A stretch of DNA of 64,000 nucleotides from Paenibacillus ferrarius (GTDB lineage Bacteria > Bacillota > Bacilli > Paenibacillales > NBRC-103111): positions 124,001 through 188,000 of the forward strand of contig NZ_MBTG01000056.1 of assembly GCF_002027705.1 (NCBI RefSeq). The letters run 5' to 3'. Shown piece by piece: positions 17,711 to 26,135 of the stretch (position 1 is the first letter of the stretch; every line of letters starts with the position of its first letter). Position numbers and translations under genes: made by a program. Under the pieces are notes generated by a model. That model was not told the origin of the DNA, did not search any database, and saw only the letters and a list, made by a program, of their open reading frames with translations.

Positions 17711-18826
17711 TCATTGCATGACCGCGCTGCGAATGTACCAGCGTGTATCTAACGAGGCTCTTTCGAGACGAAAGAGCACGCGCCTGTTCACGACCGCGGA
17801 GGCGCCTTCTGGCGTAGCTGTGACGCTGACCGCGGTCTCCAGCTGCAGGAGCTGGGACACGTCCTGCTCCGGGAACTTGGACAAGCGGCGCATGCTGCGC
17901 ACGTGCACCGCTTGTTCTGTTCCTGTGGTGGCCTGCAGAAGCTGAAGGTCACCTTGGTTCGCCGCGCTGATCCACACGTCGATCAGCGCCCAGGGCGAAA
18001 GCTTGCTGATGTAGGGGATCAGCAAGCCGGCAGCCCGGTGCACCATGACTTGGTGCGCCGGATCTACGGAGCGGGAGCCGTGTGTCACGCTCCCGAGGAA
18101 GTGAATGCAGAAATGACCGTTGAAGTCATTTCCGGGAATACCGTCTCCGCCATGCGGCATGCCATGCATGGAGCCGGCCAGCGTGCGGCCGTTCAGCTTC
18201 ACGAGGACCGCTCGGCGGTCCCAGCTCCAGGCGCCGCCGTAGATAGCTTTGAGCGTCGCGGAGTCTTCTTTGGTCAGTGGCTGCACATCCGCATGACTGG
18301 AGCCCGCTCGGCGCTGCCCTTCGAAGCTGAGCCCGCTCTGCACGTCTACAATCGTGAACTTGCTATATTTGGGGAGGACTAGGCTTGCTTCCTCCCAAGG
18401 AAGCATCTCGCCATAATGTTTGGCTCTTACCGCTTGCACTTGCGCGCTCAGCGAGGTCTGGACATTGTGAGGAAGCGTAAGAATTGATTTGGAAACAAGC
18501 TCGACGACTTCTCCATCGGTGGTGACCCCAAAGCTGTACGTTCGGCCATTGTCTTCAAAGAAAAGTGTCGTATCAGGAAGGAGCGCTTCTTCATAAGAGA
18601 GGTCTGAGCGAGATTGCCCTTCTTTCAGCACTTTGCCTAACTTCTTATCGGTAAAAACAACTTCCGTCCGATAAGCAGAACTGGCAGTCGCTTGGACGAC
18701 AAGGCGGAATGCACTCGCATTCGCTGCAGCCTGATCCATAGGCAGCATAAAGCCTATTAACAGCAAAAACAACAACAGCGTGCAGATCAGCTTTGGGAGC
18801 AAGCTGGTTGCTCGGTTGTAACCCAT
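17711..18826 (-). CDS. secreted protein of unknown function with a GHFCIHF motif
   Basis: The ATG at 18826 follows AGGAGG by ten bases. It opens a 371-residue product with a clear membrane/signal segment at residues 10-35 and no lipobox. The only striking motif is GNDFNGHFCIHFLGSVTHGS, where His and Cys cluster as they might in a cysteine-dependent peptidoglycan enzyme such as an L,D-transpeptidase-like protein. I could not match it firmly. The region 17.7-18.4 kb is noticeably richer in G+C than its neighbours. An in-frame extension to 18907 lacks a ribosome site. Confidence 0.7.
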   Translation of the reverse strand: MGYNRATSLLPKLICTLLLFLLLIGFMLPMDQAAANASAFRLVVQATASSAYRTEVVFTDKKLGKVLKEGQSRSDLSYEEALLPDTTLFFEDNGRTYSFGVTTDGEVVELVSKSILTLPHNVQTSLSAQVQAVRAKHYGEMLPWEEASLVLPKYSKFTIVDVQSGLSFEGQRRAGSSHADVQPLTKEDSATLKAIYGGAWSWDRRAVLVKLNGRTLAGSMHGMPHGGDGIPGNDFNGHFCIHFLGSVTHGSRSVDPAHQVMVHRAAGLLIPYISKLSPWALIDVWISAANQGDLQLLQATTGTEQAVHVRSMRRLSKFPEQDVSQLLQLETAVSVTATPEGASAVVNRRVLFRLERASLDTRWYIRSAVMQ

Positions 18827-18992
18827 AAATGAGCTTCCTCCTGAGGTAGATTTTGTTAGTTCAGCATAGTCAGTTTTTACATAAAGAGATGAAATTATTA
18901 TTAACATTCTGTTTTAGGCTGCCTGTCAGAGATTATGTTAAACTAGCAGTAATAACAATGATTAAAGCACAATCGGAAAGGAAGGGATCTAT

Positions 18993-19826
18993 GTGAAGCT
19001 GAACGCTGGCAAACCATTTGAACTTAAATTGGAAGAAGATCGCATTGTACGAGGAGATTACATGGAAGCGAATATACAGCCTTCTCGAGGGCGGCTCATC
19101 ATTTGCCATGGCTACAAAGGCTTCAAAGATTGGGGGATGTTCCCGCATGTCGCTCAAGGCTTGGCTAACGAGGTAGATGTGATTTCCATTAATTTCTCAC
19201 ACAACGGCGTCGGGGCAGATTTACTTGAGTTTACAGAGCTTGAGAAGTTTGCCAAAGATACCTATTCCAAAGACCTGGAGGACTTAGCGGCAATTATCCA
19301 ATATAGCCAGCGTCAAGATGATACCAGCGTAGAGAAGCCCGTTTTTCTTTTGGGTCACAGCCGAGGTGCGGCAGTTTGTCTGATTTATGCACTGGAGCAT
19401 CCAGAGCAAATCTCCGGCGTCCTGAGCTGGAATGGCACTGCGAATGTTGATTTATGGACAGAGGAAAATAAGGCGGAAATGCGGGCAAAGGGTCGAACCT
19501 ATACATTGAATGGACGTACGAAGCAAAACATGCCGCTAGATCTTGAAATCCTAGAAGATATGGAACGCAATGTTGAGCGATTTGACATTGTGGGTCGTAT
19601 TAGCGAAGCTGCTTGTCCAATCACGTTGATTCAAGGAACCGAAGATGGAGAGCGAGGCATCCAAGGATCAAAGCGATTAATCGAGCAAAATCCCGCTATT
19701 AAGTGGATTCGTATCCCTGAGGGCAATCATACCTTTGGCTCTGTTCACCCGTTTAAAGGAGAATCACAGCCGCTGAGAAAAGCGATTGAAGCATCGCTCC
19801 AGACAATTCATGACATGTTGGAGTAA
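18993..19826 (+). CDS. alpha/beta-hydrolase family esterase/peptidase-like
   Basis: The nucleophile elbow GHSRG places the catalytic serine at residue 123. An HG oxyanion motif (ICHGYKG) is near residue 39, an acid candidate lies in QGTEDGE and the histidine in GNHTFG near the C-terminus. The 277-residue length and cap-free plan fit the dienelactone-hydrolase/YqkD-like group. No signal peptide is seen, so it is cytoplasmic. The start is GTG behind GGAAAGGAAGGG. Its substrate is unknown. The next gene follows after 30 bases and may be cotranscribed. Confidence 0.85.
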   Translation: MKLNAGKPFELKLEEDRIVRGDYMEANIQPSRGRLIICHGYKGFKDWGMFPHVAQGLANEVDVISINFSHNGVGADLLEFTELEKFAKDTYSKDLEDLAAIIQYSQRQDDTSVEKPVFLLGHSRGAAVCLIYALEHPEQISGVLSWNGTANVDLWTEENKAEMRAKGRTYTLNGRTKQNMPLDLEILEDMERNVERFDIVGRISEAACPITLIQGTEDGERGIQGSKRLIEQNPAIKWIRIPEGNHTFGSVHPFKGESQPLRKAIEASLQTIHDMLE

Positions 19827-19856
19827 CGCTATATTCGAAGAGGAGGCGGACCCTGC

Positions 19857-20366
19857 ATGTCCCAAACCTATTTTATTTCCGACCATCACTTTGGTCATAA
19901 ATCCATTATTGATTTCGAAGATCGTCCCTTCGCGGATGCAGATGAAATGAACGCAGCCATGATTGCCAAATGGAATGCGGTCGTGACGAAAGACGATACC
20001 GTCTTTCATCTTGGCGACTTTTCCTTTCTTAACAAAGAGAAGACTGAGGCTATCGTTTCTCAGCTGAACGGCTACAAGATTCTCATTCTGGGCAACCACG
20101 ACCGAGGACGTTCGAGAACTTGGTGGCTCGACGCCGGCTTTGATGAAGTAAGCGAGTATCCTATCATTTATAAAAACTTTTTCTTCCTGTCCCATGAGCC
20201 GATGTATATGAACAAACAGATGCCATACGTCAACGTCCATGGCCATATTCACGGCCAGAAATACGAGGGGCATCATTATTATAATGTCAGTGTGGAACAG
20301 TTGGATTATACGCCGGTTTCTTTTGAGCAGATTCGTGATTCGGTTGTGGTGAGTGAGGAGCAGTAG
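19857..20366 (+). CDS. calcineurin-like metallophosphoesterase
   Basis: Metal-binding motifs appear in order: SDHHFGH near the N-terminus, HLGDFS, GNHD, then LSHEP and HGHIHG. That is the complete set for a two-metal phosphoesterase. At 169 residues it belongs to the short YfcE/phage-type branch, which acts on phosphodiesters or nucleotides. It starts at ATG after GAGGAGG and is followed by a terminator hairpin. Confidence 0.88.
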   Translation: MSQTYFISDHHFGHKSIIDFEDRPFADADEMNAAMIAKWNAVVTKDDTVFHLGDFSFLNKEKTEAIVSQLNGYKILILGNHDRGRSRTWWLDAGFDEVSEYPIIYKNFFFLSHEPMYMNKQMPYVNVHGHIHGQKYEGHHYYNVSVEQLDYTPVSFEQIRDSVVVSEEQ

Positions 20367-20372
20367 ATAGTG

Positions 20373-20618
20373 TTAATTGGACCGCAGCGTAGTTTGCTGC
20401 GGTTTTGTTATTTTCTTTGTAAGTTCTATAAAATGGGCAATGAATTCGGCGTTTCCGCTGGAGTGAAGTTCACTCTCGTCATTAAAGCCATACAGTTTGC
20501 AAAGCACTAGGACGGCTTCTTCTTTTTGAACTTGAGTAGGCTCAGCATGTTGGCTTAACTCAAAAAAGCGTTGAAGGGATGCGAAAGCTGAGAAATGGGT
20601 GGATGTTGAATTGTGCAT
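20373..20618 (-). CDS. small protein of unknown function (81 aa)
   Basis: A perfect AAAGGAGG precedes the ATG at suitable distance, so translation is likely. The product is helical, with mixed charge, no membrane segment and no known motif. Its 3' end overlaps the terminator of the convergent phosphoesterase gene. It diverges from the RNA-polymerase gene across a 190-base control region that holds a LexA-like box and a large inverted repeat, so it may be a regulator or early gene of the phage-tail element. Confidence 0.7.
   Translation of the reverse strand: MHNSTSTHFSAFASLQRFFELSQHAEPTQVQKEEAVLVLCKLYGFNDESELHSSGNAEFIAHFIELTKKITKPQQTTLRSN
20381..20405 (+). terminator. Terminator after the metallophosphoesterase gene
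   Basis: ACCGCAGC pairs with GCTGCGGT and is followed by TTTGTTATTTT. It overlaps the last codons of the convergent small gene. Confidence 0.75.
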
Positions 20619-20647
20619 GGGATAGACCTCCTTTGTGATATAATGGG

Positions 20648-20659
20648 GAACTAATGTTC
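20648..20659. promoter_or_regulatory. LexA-like (SOS) box
   Basis: GAACTAATGTTC matches the GAAC-N4-GTTC core of the Gram-positive LexA site. It lies between the divergent small gene and the RNA-polymerase gene. The flanking bases match the 14-base consensus only partly, so the site is a candidate. Confidence 0.5.
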
Positions 20660-20690
20660 TGTTTTCTTGTACAAAGTATAACTCCGTTGC

Positions 20691-20735
20691 GATGTTTTGT
20701 AAATATAAACAAAATGTTTTGATTTACAAAACATC
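20691..20735. promoter_or_regulatory. Perfect inverted-repeat operator at the RNA-polymerase promoter
   Basis: The 14-base arms GATGTTTTGTAAAT (20691-20704) and ATTTACAAAACATC (20722-20735) are exact reverse complements. The 17-base spacer holds another imperfect copy of the half-site (CAAAATGTTTTG). The right arm covers the -35 box of the promoter below, so a repressor bound here would block it. The word TGTTTTGTAAA recurs at 57092 before the antirepressor gene. Confidence 0.75.
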
Positions 20736-20751
20736 AGAATAGTTTTATTAT
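20723..20751 (+). promoter_or_regulatory. Promoter for the single-chain RNA polymerase gene
   Basis: TTTACA (20723-20728) and TATTAT (20746-20751) are 17 bases apart, a good host sigma-A promoter, 56 bases before the start codon. The -35 box lies inside the operator. Confidence 0.65.
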
Positions 20752-20807
20752 ATGGTTCATGAAATGCAAGAGATGAAAGATGAATCTTAATTTGGAGGGG
20801 AAGCTGC

Positions 20808-23591
20808 ATGCTGGCTCAACGCAAGTCTTTAAGATATATGTATAAAATTAACAGCACACTTCTAAAAAAATATGACTGGAATCTTATTTTGGATCCAGAT
20901 TCCGCAAGAAAAATAGGGTCAGTCGTCTCGTTAGCCAATAGTCAGGCTATCGAATTCATAGATGAGATTGTCAAAAGCGGCTTCTCTGAAGAGAAAGTGG
21001 ATGAAATTAAACAGCAAATCAAGTTGATCAAAAAGAAAAAAACAACGAAGAGTCATGTAGAGAAATTAGGACGGCTTTATTGTGAACTGGATGAACTACT
21101 ATTTATGAATGATTACTTATGTATACAGTTTGATAAAAAAACAGATTTTGATCAAGCCAATAAAGGTTTTTATTTCAATAATATCCGATTTACAAGGTTA
21201 TATGGGACAAACGGTGGAGTGAAGAACGAAACAATCGTTTATGTCAGTGATAAGGTTGGAGCGGAATTACGCAAAAGGATTGACAATGGCCGCGATGTAA
21301 ATAAAGAAATAGTGCCAGCCAAACTTGAATCTTATAAGTCACTGATTAGCAGTGCAAGTGTAAAAGTAACCGAGCCTGATGAAATGGGGGTACTCGTGGT
21401 TCGCGATTTCGTGCATGAGATTGATGCTGAGGTTATTAGGCTGAAAGATCATACAGATCAGCCGCCGAGTTTGGAAGAAGTATATACCAAGGTGCAAGTT
21501 AATGCTTCGGATGGGTTTGGTTTAATCTCTCCTGAGTTTGCTGCTAGATGGGCTGCAGATTTAGGACTAGATTATATTCCAAGCGGATTTATTGTTCGGA
21601 ATTCGTTTTGTAAAGGAACTTTGTTTACTTTTGATTTTGTGCTATGGGCAAAGCAGAAAGCCCAAACCGAAACGGTGAAGGATGTATGGTCGCAGTTACA
21701 AGATATATCTAAAGTCCAAATTATTTTAACAGCGGGCATGTTGAAGCTCTGGAGCAGCTATGCCAATATTGGCCATTATCGAGCTTGCTGCAAAGAAAAC
21801 GGCTATTCTTATCGTGTAACCAAAACGACGCCTAAAAAATTGGAACAAGAACGTAATTTGAACTACCAATTCATCCAGTCTTTACACTTGAACGAGGCTG
21901 ATTTAGATCAGCTTCTTATGCCGACTGTAGATGAAATTAAAGACGTCATGGGAAGGGACTGGCGTAAGAGTATTCTATATCTAAAAGGGAATCATGTGGG
22001 TGATAAAAACATCGAGATGCTAACCTACGATTATGCCCAAGCACTGATGATTGATCCTCAGATGATCAATGACCCTTTTGTAAAAAGAAAGATTAGAGAA
22101 ATGATTGATCAAAGAATTAATAGCGCCAAAATAGGAGAACTGAAAGTAAAGGGGAATTACAGCATCCTCTCAGGGGATCCAGTAGCATTATTGGAGCACA
22201 TGTTTCAATTCAAAGAAGTGAGAGGATTATTAGGAGCCGGTGAATTCTATTCCCGATATTGGTTGGATCAAGGCATCCATCAAGTGGCAGCATTCAGAGC
22301 ACCTATGACCTGTCACAATAACATTCGAATCTTTAGATTCGTCGAAAATGAGGAAATTAACAAGTGGTATACATATCTAAGCGGCGTTACGATAATTAAT
22401 GCGTGGGATACAACGACACAGGCACTTAATGGATGTGATTTCGACGGTGATCAAATTATGACAACATCGAATGAGATTATTTTGTCCGGAATTAATGAAT
22501 CCAAGGCACTTATTTGTGAACAAAAGAATGCCAATGCTGTTATTCCTGCCGAGCAAGATTTTGTTATAGCGAACAAAAACAGTTTTGGCAATGAAATTGG
22601 TCAAATTACGAATAGCGCTACCAGTATGTATGACAAGTTGGCTGAATTTAAACCTGAGAGTTTAGAATATAAAACCCTTTTGGAAAGAATTATGAGCTGT
22701 CAGCATTATCAGCAAAACGCGATTGATAAAGCAAAAGGAATTGAGTTTCATCCAATGCCTTCTGTTTGGTTTAACTACAAGTCCAATCTAGAGCTAGATA
22801 AAGATACGAAGGAAGTTTTGAATGTTAACGAGTTTAATATTCGTATTTTGGCGAACAAAAAACCGTATTTTATGATTTACCGATATGAGCACTTAAACAA
22901 TGATTATAAAAAGTTTTTATCCAATACCAATCAAAATTCATTTAACCGTTTTGGCTGCAGCGTAGCGGAATTAATAGAAAAGGAAAGCAAGACGGACGAA
23001 GAAACACAGTTTATACAATCGTATTTTAACCAGATGCCGGTCTCTAGGGGGAATTCAGTAGTTAATCAGCTTTGTTGGAAAATTGAAGAGCATTTTGCAG
23101 CAAGGAAAAGCAAACAGAAAAGCGAAGCATTTGACTATTCCATCCTCATGTCTCCGGATCGAACGTATAGTAAAAGTACATTTAAGAAAATAAAAGATTT
23201 GTATGATGAATATAAATACATGACTCAAGCCTATATGCTGGGCAAAAAAGTAACGATTTCTAATCGTGCAGCAGAAGATACTTATTCCGATCAACGTCGT
23301 TTGTTCACTGAAAGATTTAAAGTTATAGCTTCGCAAATGTGCAGTAATGAGGAGGAGTTGTGCGATATTATTGTTACTTTATGTTATACCAATGATCAGT
23401 CCAAACAGTTTGCTTGGGATATTGTTGGAGAAAAAATGATTAATAACTTATTGAAAAGGAATGATTTTGTTATTTCATATCCTGAACTGGATGCTGCTGG
23501 CGATATTGAATTCAGCGGAAATAGGTTTTCAATGAAAAAGAAACAAATCGGACTACATGAGGAGTGGGTACATGAATATTTTGCTAAGTGA
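20808..23591 (+). CDS. yonO: single-subunit DNA-dependent RNA polymerase, YonO-like
   Basis: The 927-residue product carries NGCDFDGDQ at residues 541-549. DFDGD is the catalytic signature of the double-psi-barrel RNA polymerases; its three aspartates bind Mg2+. The length, the single-chain form and the position next to an HU-like gene match YonO of Bacillus phage SPbeta, a one-protein RNA polymerase that transcribes phage late genes. No beta, alpha or sigma subunit homologue accompanies it. ATG follows GGAGGGG. By analogy it should transcribe the tail and lysis genes downstream. The family call rests on the motif, length and context; promoter choice is inference. Confidence 0.85.
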   Translation: MLAQRKSLRYMYKINSTLLKKYDWNLILDPDSARKIGSVVSLANSQAIEFIDEIVKSGFSEEKVDEIKQQIKLIKKKKTTKSHVEKLGRLYCELDELLFMNDYLCIQFDKKTDFDQANKGFYFNNIRFTRLYGTNGGVKNETIVYVSDKVGAELRKRIDNGRDVNKEIVPAKLESYKSLISSASVKVTEPDEMGVLVVRDFVHEIDAEVIRLKDHTDQPPSLEEVYTKVQVNASDGFGLISPEFAARWAADLGLDYIPSGFIVRNSFCKGTLFTFDFVLWAKQKAQTETVKDVWSQLQDISKVQIILTAGMLKLWSSYANIGHYRACCKENGYSYRVTKTTPKKLEQERNLNYQFIQSLHLNEADLDQLLMPTVDEIKDVMGRDWRKSILYLKGNHVGDKNIEMLTYDYAQALMIDPQMINDPFVKRKIREMIDQRINSAKIGELKVKGNYSILSGDPVALLEHMFQFKEVRGLLGAGEFYSRYWLDQGIHQVAAFRAPMTCHNNIRIFRFVENEEINKWYTYLSGVTIINAWDTTTQALNGCDFDGDQIMTTSNEIILSGINESKALICEQKNANAVIPAEQDFVIANKNSFGNEIGQITNSATSMYDKLAEFKPESLEYKTLLERIMSCQHYQQNAIDKAKGIEFHPMPSVWFNYKSNLELDKDTKEVLNVNEFNIRILANKKPYFMIYRYEHLNNDYKKFLSNTNQNSFNRFGCSVAELIEKESKTDEETQFIQSYFNQMPVSRGNSVVNQLCWKIEEHFAARKSKQKSEAFDYSILMSPDRTYSKSTFKKIKDLYDEYKYMTQAYMLGKKVTISNRAAEDTYSDQRRLFTERFKVIASQMCSNEEELCDIIVTLCYTNDQSKQFAWDIVGEKMINNLLKRNDFVISYPELDAAGDIEFSGNRFSMKKKQIGLHEEWVHEYFAK

Positions 23592-24330
23592 AAAAAAACT
23601 GCTTCATCAGATACTAGTTGAGGATTACTGGGGTCCAAATAAGCATGATCTGATTAGAGTTTTAGTTAAACATTTCTATGGGGAGGGGTTAAAGCGGAAG
23701 AGCGTCAAGGAAGAAGTAGAGAACGTTATTATACAAAAAATGGATACCTATAATCCTCTAGTTTGGGATGCGATCTTAAATAAATATTTGAAAAGGTTAG
23801 AAAAGGCGGATCATAGACTATATTCGGTAGATGAAATTATCATCACACAAGATGAACTGGCATCTATCAGGGCAATTGAACACGAAGAATATGAGAAGGT
23901 TGCTTTTGCTCTTCTGGTGCATGCGAAAATCCAAAATAGTATTAATCCGGATAACCACAATTGGATGAACAGCAAAACAACTGACATCATAAGAGACTCG
24001 AAGCTTAACCTGAAGGCACAGGAGAAGAAGCTGATTTTCCATGTATTAATGAAACGAGGATTAATTGAGAGCTCAAAATCGATGACAAATACCAACTTCA
24101 AAGTTCTTTTTATTCATAATGAATCTGAGAAGGGAGTTGTAATTAAGGATTTCAGAAATTATGTTTACGAGTATATAAGAGCGAAGGGGGGGACAAATAT
24201 AATGGAATGCCAGCAGTGCGAGCTGCTCATCATCAAAAATAAAAACATTCAAAAATATTGCACCGATTGCGCGCGGGTGATTAAGAGAGAGAAGAATCGA
24301 TTATGGAAACAAGAAAAATGGGTTCAGTAG
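23572..24330 (+). CDS. zinc-finger protein coupled to the RNA polymerase
   Basis: This gene overlaps the end of the polymerase gene by 20 bases, with GAGGAGTGGG ahead of the ATG at 23572 (an in-frame ATG also exists at 23557). The product (252 aa) is helical and charged, and ends in a compact zinc-finger: Cys213, Cys216, Cys230 and Cys233, followed by a basic tail. That finger type is common in small phage regulators. No domain is recognised in the first 200 residues. Tight coupling to the polymerase suggests a transcription factor or specificity partner; this is inference. Confidence 0.75.
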   Translation: MNILLSEKKLLHQILVEDYWGPNKHDLIRVLVKHFYGEGLKRKSVKEEVENVIIQKMDTYNPLVWDAILNKYLKRLEKADHRLYSVDEIIITQDELASIRAIEHEEYEKVAFALLVHAKIQNSINPDNHNWMNSKTTDIIRDSKLNLKAQEKKLIFHVLMKRGLIESSKSMTNTNFKVLFIHNESEKGVVIKDFRNYVYEYIRAKGGTNIMECQQCELLIIKNKNIQKYCTDCARVIKREKNRLWKQEKWVQ

Positions 24331-24452
24331 GAAAATGAAAATAATTAATAATTTATTACTATAAAGTAAAATATTGTACTATTTGTTAATTTCTAATGTG
24401 ATAAAGAAGACGGAGCATAAAATTAAAAAACTTTAACCAGGCAGGTGGTCTT

Positions 24453-24779
24453 TTGAATAAACAAGGTTTAGTCAGTGAAGTGGTTATGAAAACAAAAGTG
24501 ACAAAAAAAGTTGCTTCAATTATTGTCGATGCTGTTCTTGATACGATTTCTGAATCGTTGCAAGCCGGTGAAAAAGTCCAACTGCTTCATTTCGGCACAT
24601 TTGATACCTATGTAAGATCGGCGAGAAAAGGAATTAATCCAATGCTGCTTACCCAATTACTGAATCAAGGATTGGATGCTGAATCAGCAAAAGTAAGAGC
24701 CATCGTCTCTATACCTGAAGTAAGGGTAGCTGATTTTAAGGCAGCAGAAAAGCTGAAAGAAGTGTTGAAGGTTATCTGA
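24453..24779 (+). CDS. yonN: HU-like DNA-binding protein
   Basis: Residues 1-95 follow the HU/IHF pattern: N-terminal helices with VTKKVASIIVDAVLDTI, then a LHFGTFDTY strand (GFGTF equivalent) and an arm region containing RSARKGINP. At 108 residues it is slightly longer than chromosomal HU (about 90), with an insert where the arm should be. SPbeta encodes a related protein, YonN, close to yonO. It may package or bend template DNA for the phage polymerase. The start is TTG behind AGGTGG, and a terminator follows. Confidence 0.85.
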   Translation: MNKQGLVSEVVMKTKVTKKVASIIVDAVLDTISESLQAGEKVQLLHFGTFDTYVRSARKGINPMLLTQLLNQGLDAESAKVRAIVSIPEVRVADFKAAEKLKEVLKVI

Positions 24780-24800
24780 GCAAGGTGCTTTACATGAATG

Positions 24801-24832
24801 AAGACTACTCATTGTTGAGTGGTCTTTTTTTA
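24801..24832 (+). terminator. Terminator after the HU-like gene
   Basis: AAGACTACTCA pairs with TGAGTGGTCTT around TTGT, followed by seven Ts. It separates the regulatory genes from the tail operon. Confidence 0.9.
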
Positions 24833-24988
24833 TTTAATTACTCGAATATCGACAAGTAGGAAAATGAAAAAAGTCAAAAATATCATATAAATAATGGAAT
24901 ATATGTAAATTAATATAATCTTCTAATGTGATAGATAAATATATCCCAGAACATGAAAGGAATCAGTCTTTTTGATTTTGGTGGAATC

Positions 24989-25159
24989 ATGCTTAAATAT
25001 ACAGTTGATCCTATTGGTATTGTACAAATTATCGAGTATGAGATAGGGAATCCAAGAATGGTAGTTGAGGATAACAGCAATGATTGTGATGACGTACTGA
25101 CGCGCAAATCTCAATTACTTGAAACTGAATGTTTCTATATAAACAAAAAAGAAGGATGA
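24989..25159 (+). CDS. possible small protein (56 aa)
   Basis: GGTGG stands four bases before the ATG at 24989. The product is acidic with two cysteines (NDCDDVL and ETECFY) and has no known motif. A longer in-frame start at 24953 has no ribosome site. It is supported only by reading frame and a weak ribosome site. Confidence 0.4.
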   Translation: MLKYTVDPIGIVQIIEYEIGNPRMVVEDNSNDCDDVLTRKSQLLETECFYINKKEG

Positions 25160-25195
25160 GGAGAGTATCCGTGTTCTCCTGGATCGTATTTCAAT

Positions 25196-25255
25196 AAAAC
25201 TTACGCTTTAAGCACATCTATTCAATCGGATAGGTGGATTTAAAGCGTAAGTTTT
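25196..25255. promoter_or_regulatory. Long hairpin in front of the tail operon
   Basis: Arms of 16 bases (25196-25211 and 25240-25255, AAAACTTACGCTTTAA and its exact complement) flank a 28-base interior that pairs further (CATCTAT with ATAGGTG). A second inverted repeat, TTTCGTATGT / ACATACGAAA (25253-25262 / 25306-25315), follows. No long T run is present. It may be a terminator or processing hairpin at the boundary, or mark the late-gene control region. Confidence 0.6.
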
Positions 25256-25370
25256 CGTATGTGAAGCCGTATGTAATGTCCCCTCTTCCAACTTTAAGCA
25301 GCTATACATACGAAACTTAGGCATGCAAAGGAAGACGCAGGAAAGACTGAGGTGAGGAGATTGAATTTCA

Positions 25371-26093
25371 TTGAAGATTGAAGATGACATAAAGCTGGAA
25401 GCATTAGCTAATTTGCCTACATCAGTTGGGCCGCTGCTTGTTTCACCGTTGACCTTGAAAGAAATCATTCAGTATGGGTACAGCAAATATAGTCAAGTCG
25501 TACAAGTTGCTTTGCTTACCAAAGAACAGCTCATTAAACCGGAGTATTTATCGCAGCTTTCTCCGCAGTTAAGTGTAGCTGAGATTATCTTTGAATTGTT
25601 TGAAGATGATTTATCATCATATCTTGTTGACGCGCTTAGATTGTTTCTAAAAGCGGATGTAGTTCATTACAAAAATAACGCATTATACATTGATGGGTTA
25701 GAGGTAAGCAGCGAGGACTTTAATGAGATTATTAGAATCATAAAAATTCAAAACTGCCTGGTGACCCCAAATGATGAAAAGTTTAATCCTTTGAATGAGC
25801 ATGCAGCGAGAATTAAAAAAAAGATGCTTGAAAGTAAAAGGAAAATTCAGGAGTTAGGTCACGACAATATCAATGATCAATCATTATCGATATTTGACTT
25901 AATTTCAATTTTGTCTTCTCATGCAAACGGGATAACGATTTTTAATGTTTTTGATTTAAACATGCTTCAATTTAATGATCAATTCAGTCGTATGAAGCTT
26001 TTGGATGAATATGAAGTCAATATTCAGGCTCTTCTACATGGGGCAGATGCGAAACAAATTCAATTGAAACATTGGATTTCCAAACTAATGTAG
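25371..26093 (+). CDS. phage protein of unknown function, first gene of the tail operon
   Basis: TTG start with GAGGTGAGGAG about eleven bases upstream. The 240-residue product has an N-terminal LPTSVGPLLVSPLTLKEI segment that resembles small tail-assembly chaperone proteins of long-tailed phages, followed by helical sequence. It lies directly before the tail-tube gene, where a head-tail connector or tail completion gene is normally found, but I see no connector motif. The identity is open. Confidence 0.65.
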   Translation: MKIEDDIKLEALANLPTSVGPLLVSPLTLKEIIQYGYSKYSQVVQVALLTKEQLIKPEYLSQLSPQLSVAEIIFELFEDDLSSYLVDALRLFLKADVVHYKNNALYIDGLEVSSEDFNEIIRIIKIQNCLVTPNDEKFNPLNEHAARIKKKMLESKRKIQELGHDNINDQSLSIFDLISILSSHANGITIFNVFDLNMLQFNDQFSRMKLLDEYEVNIQALLHGADAKQIQLKHWISKLM

Positions 26094-26135
26094 GTCAATT
26101 ACCTGCAAAAACATAATTAATAGGAGGAATTTACT

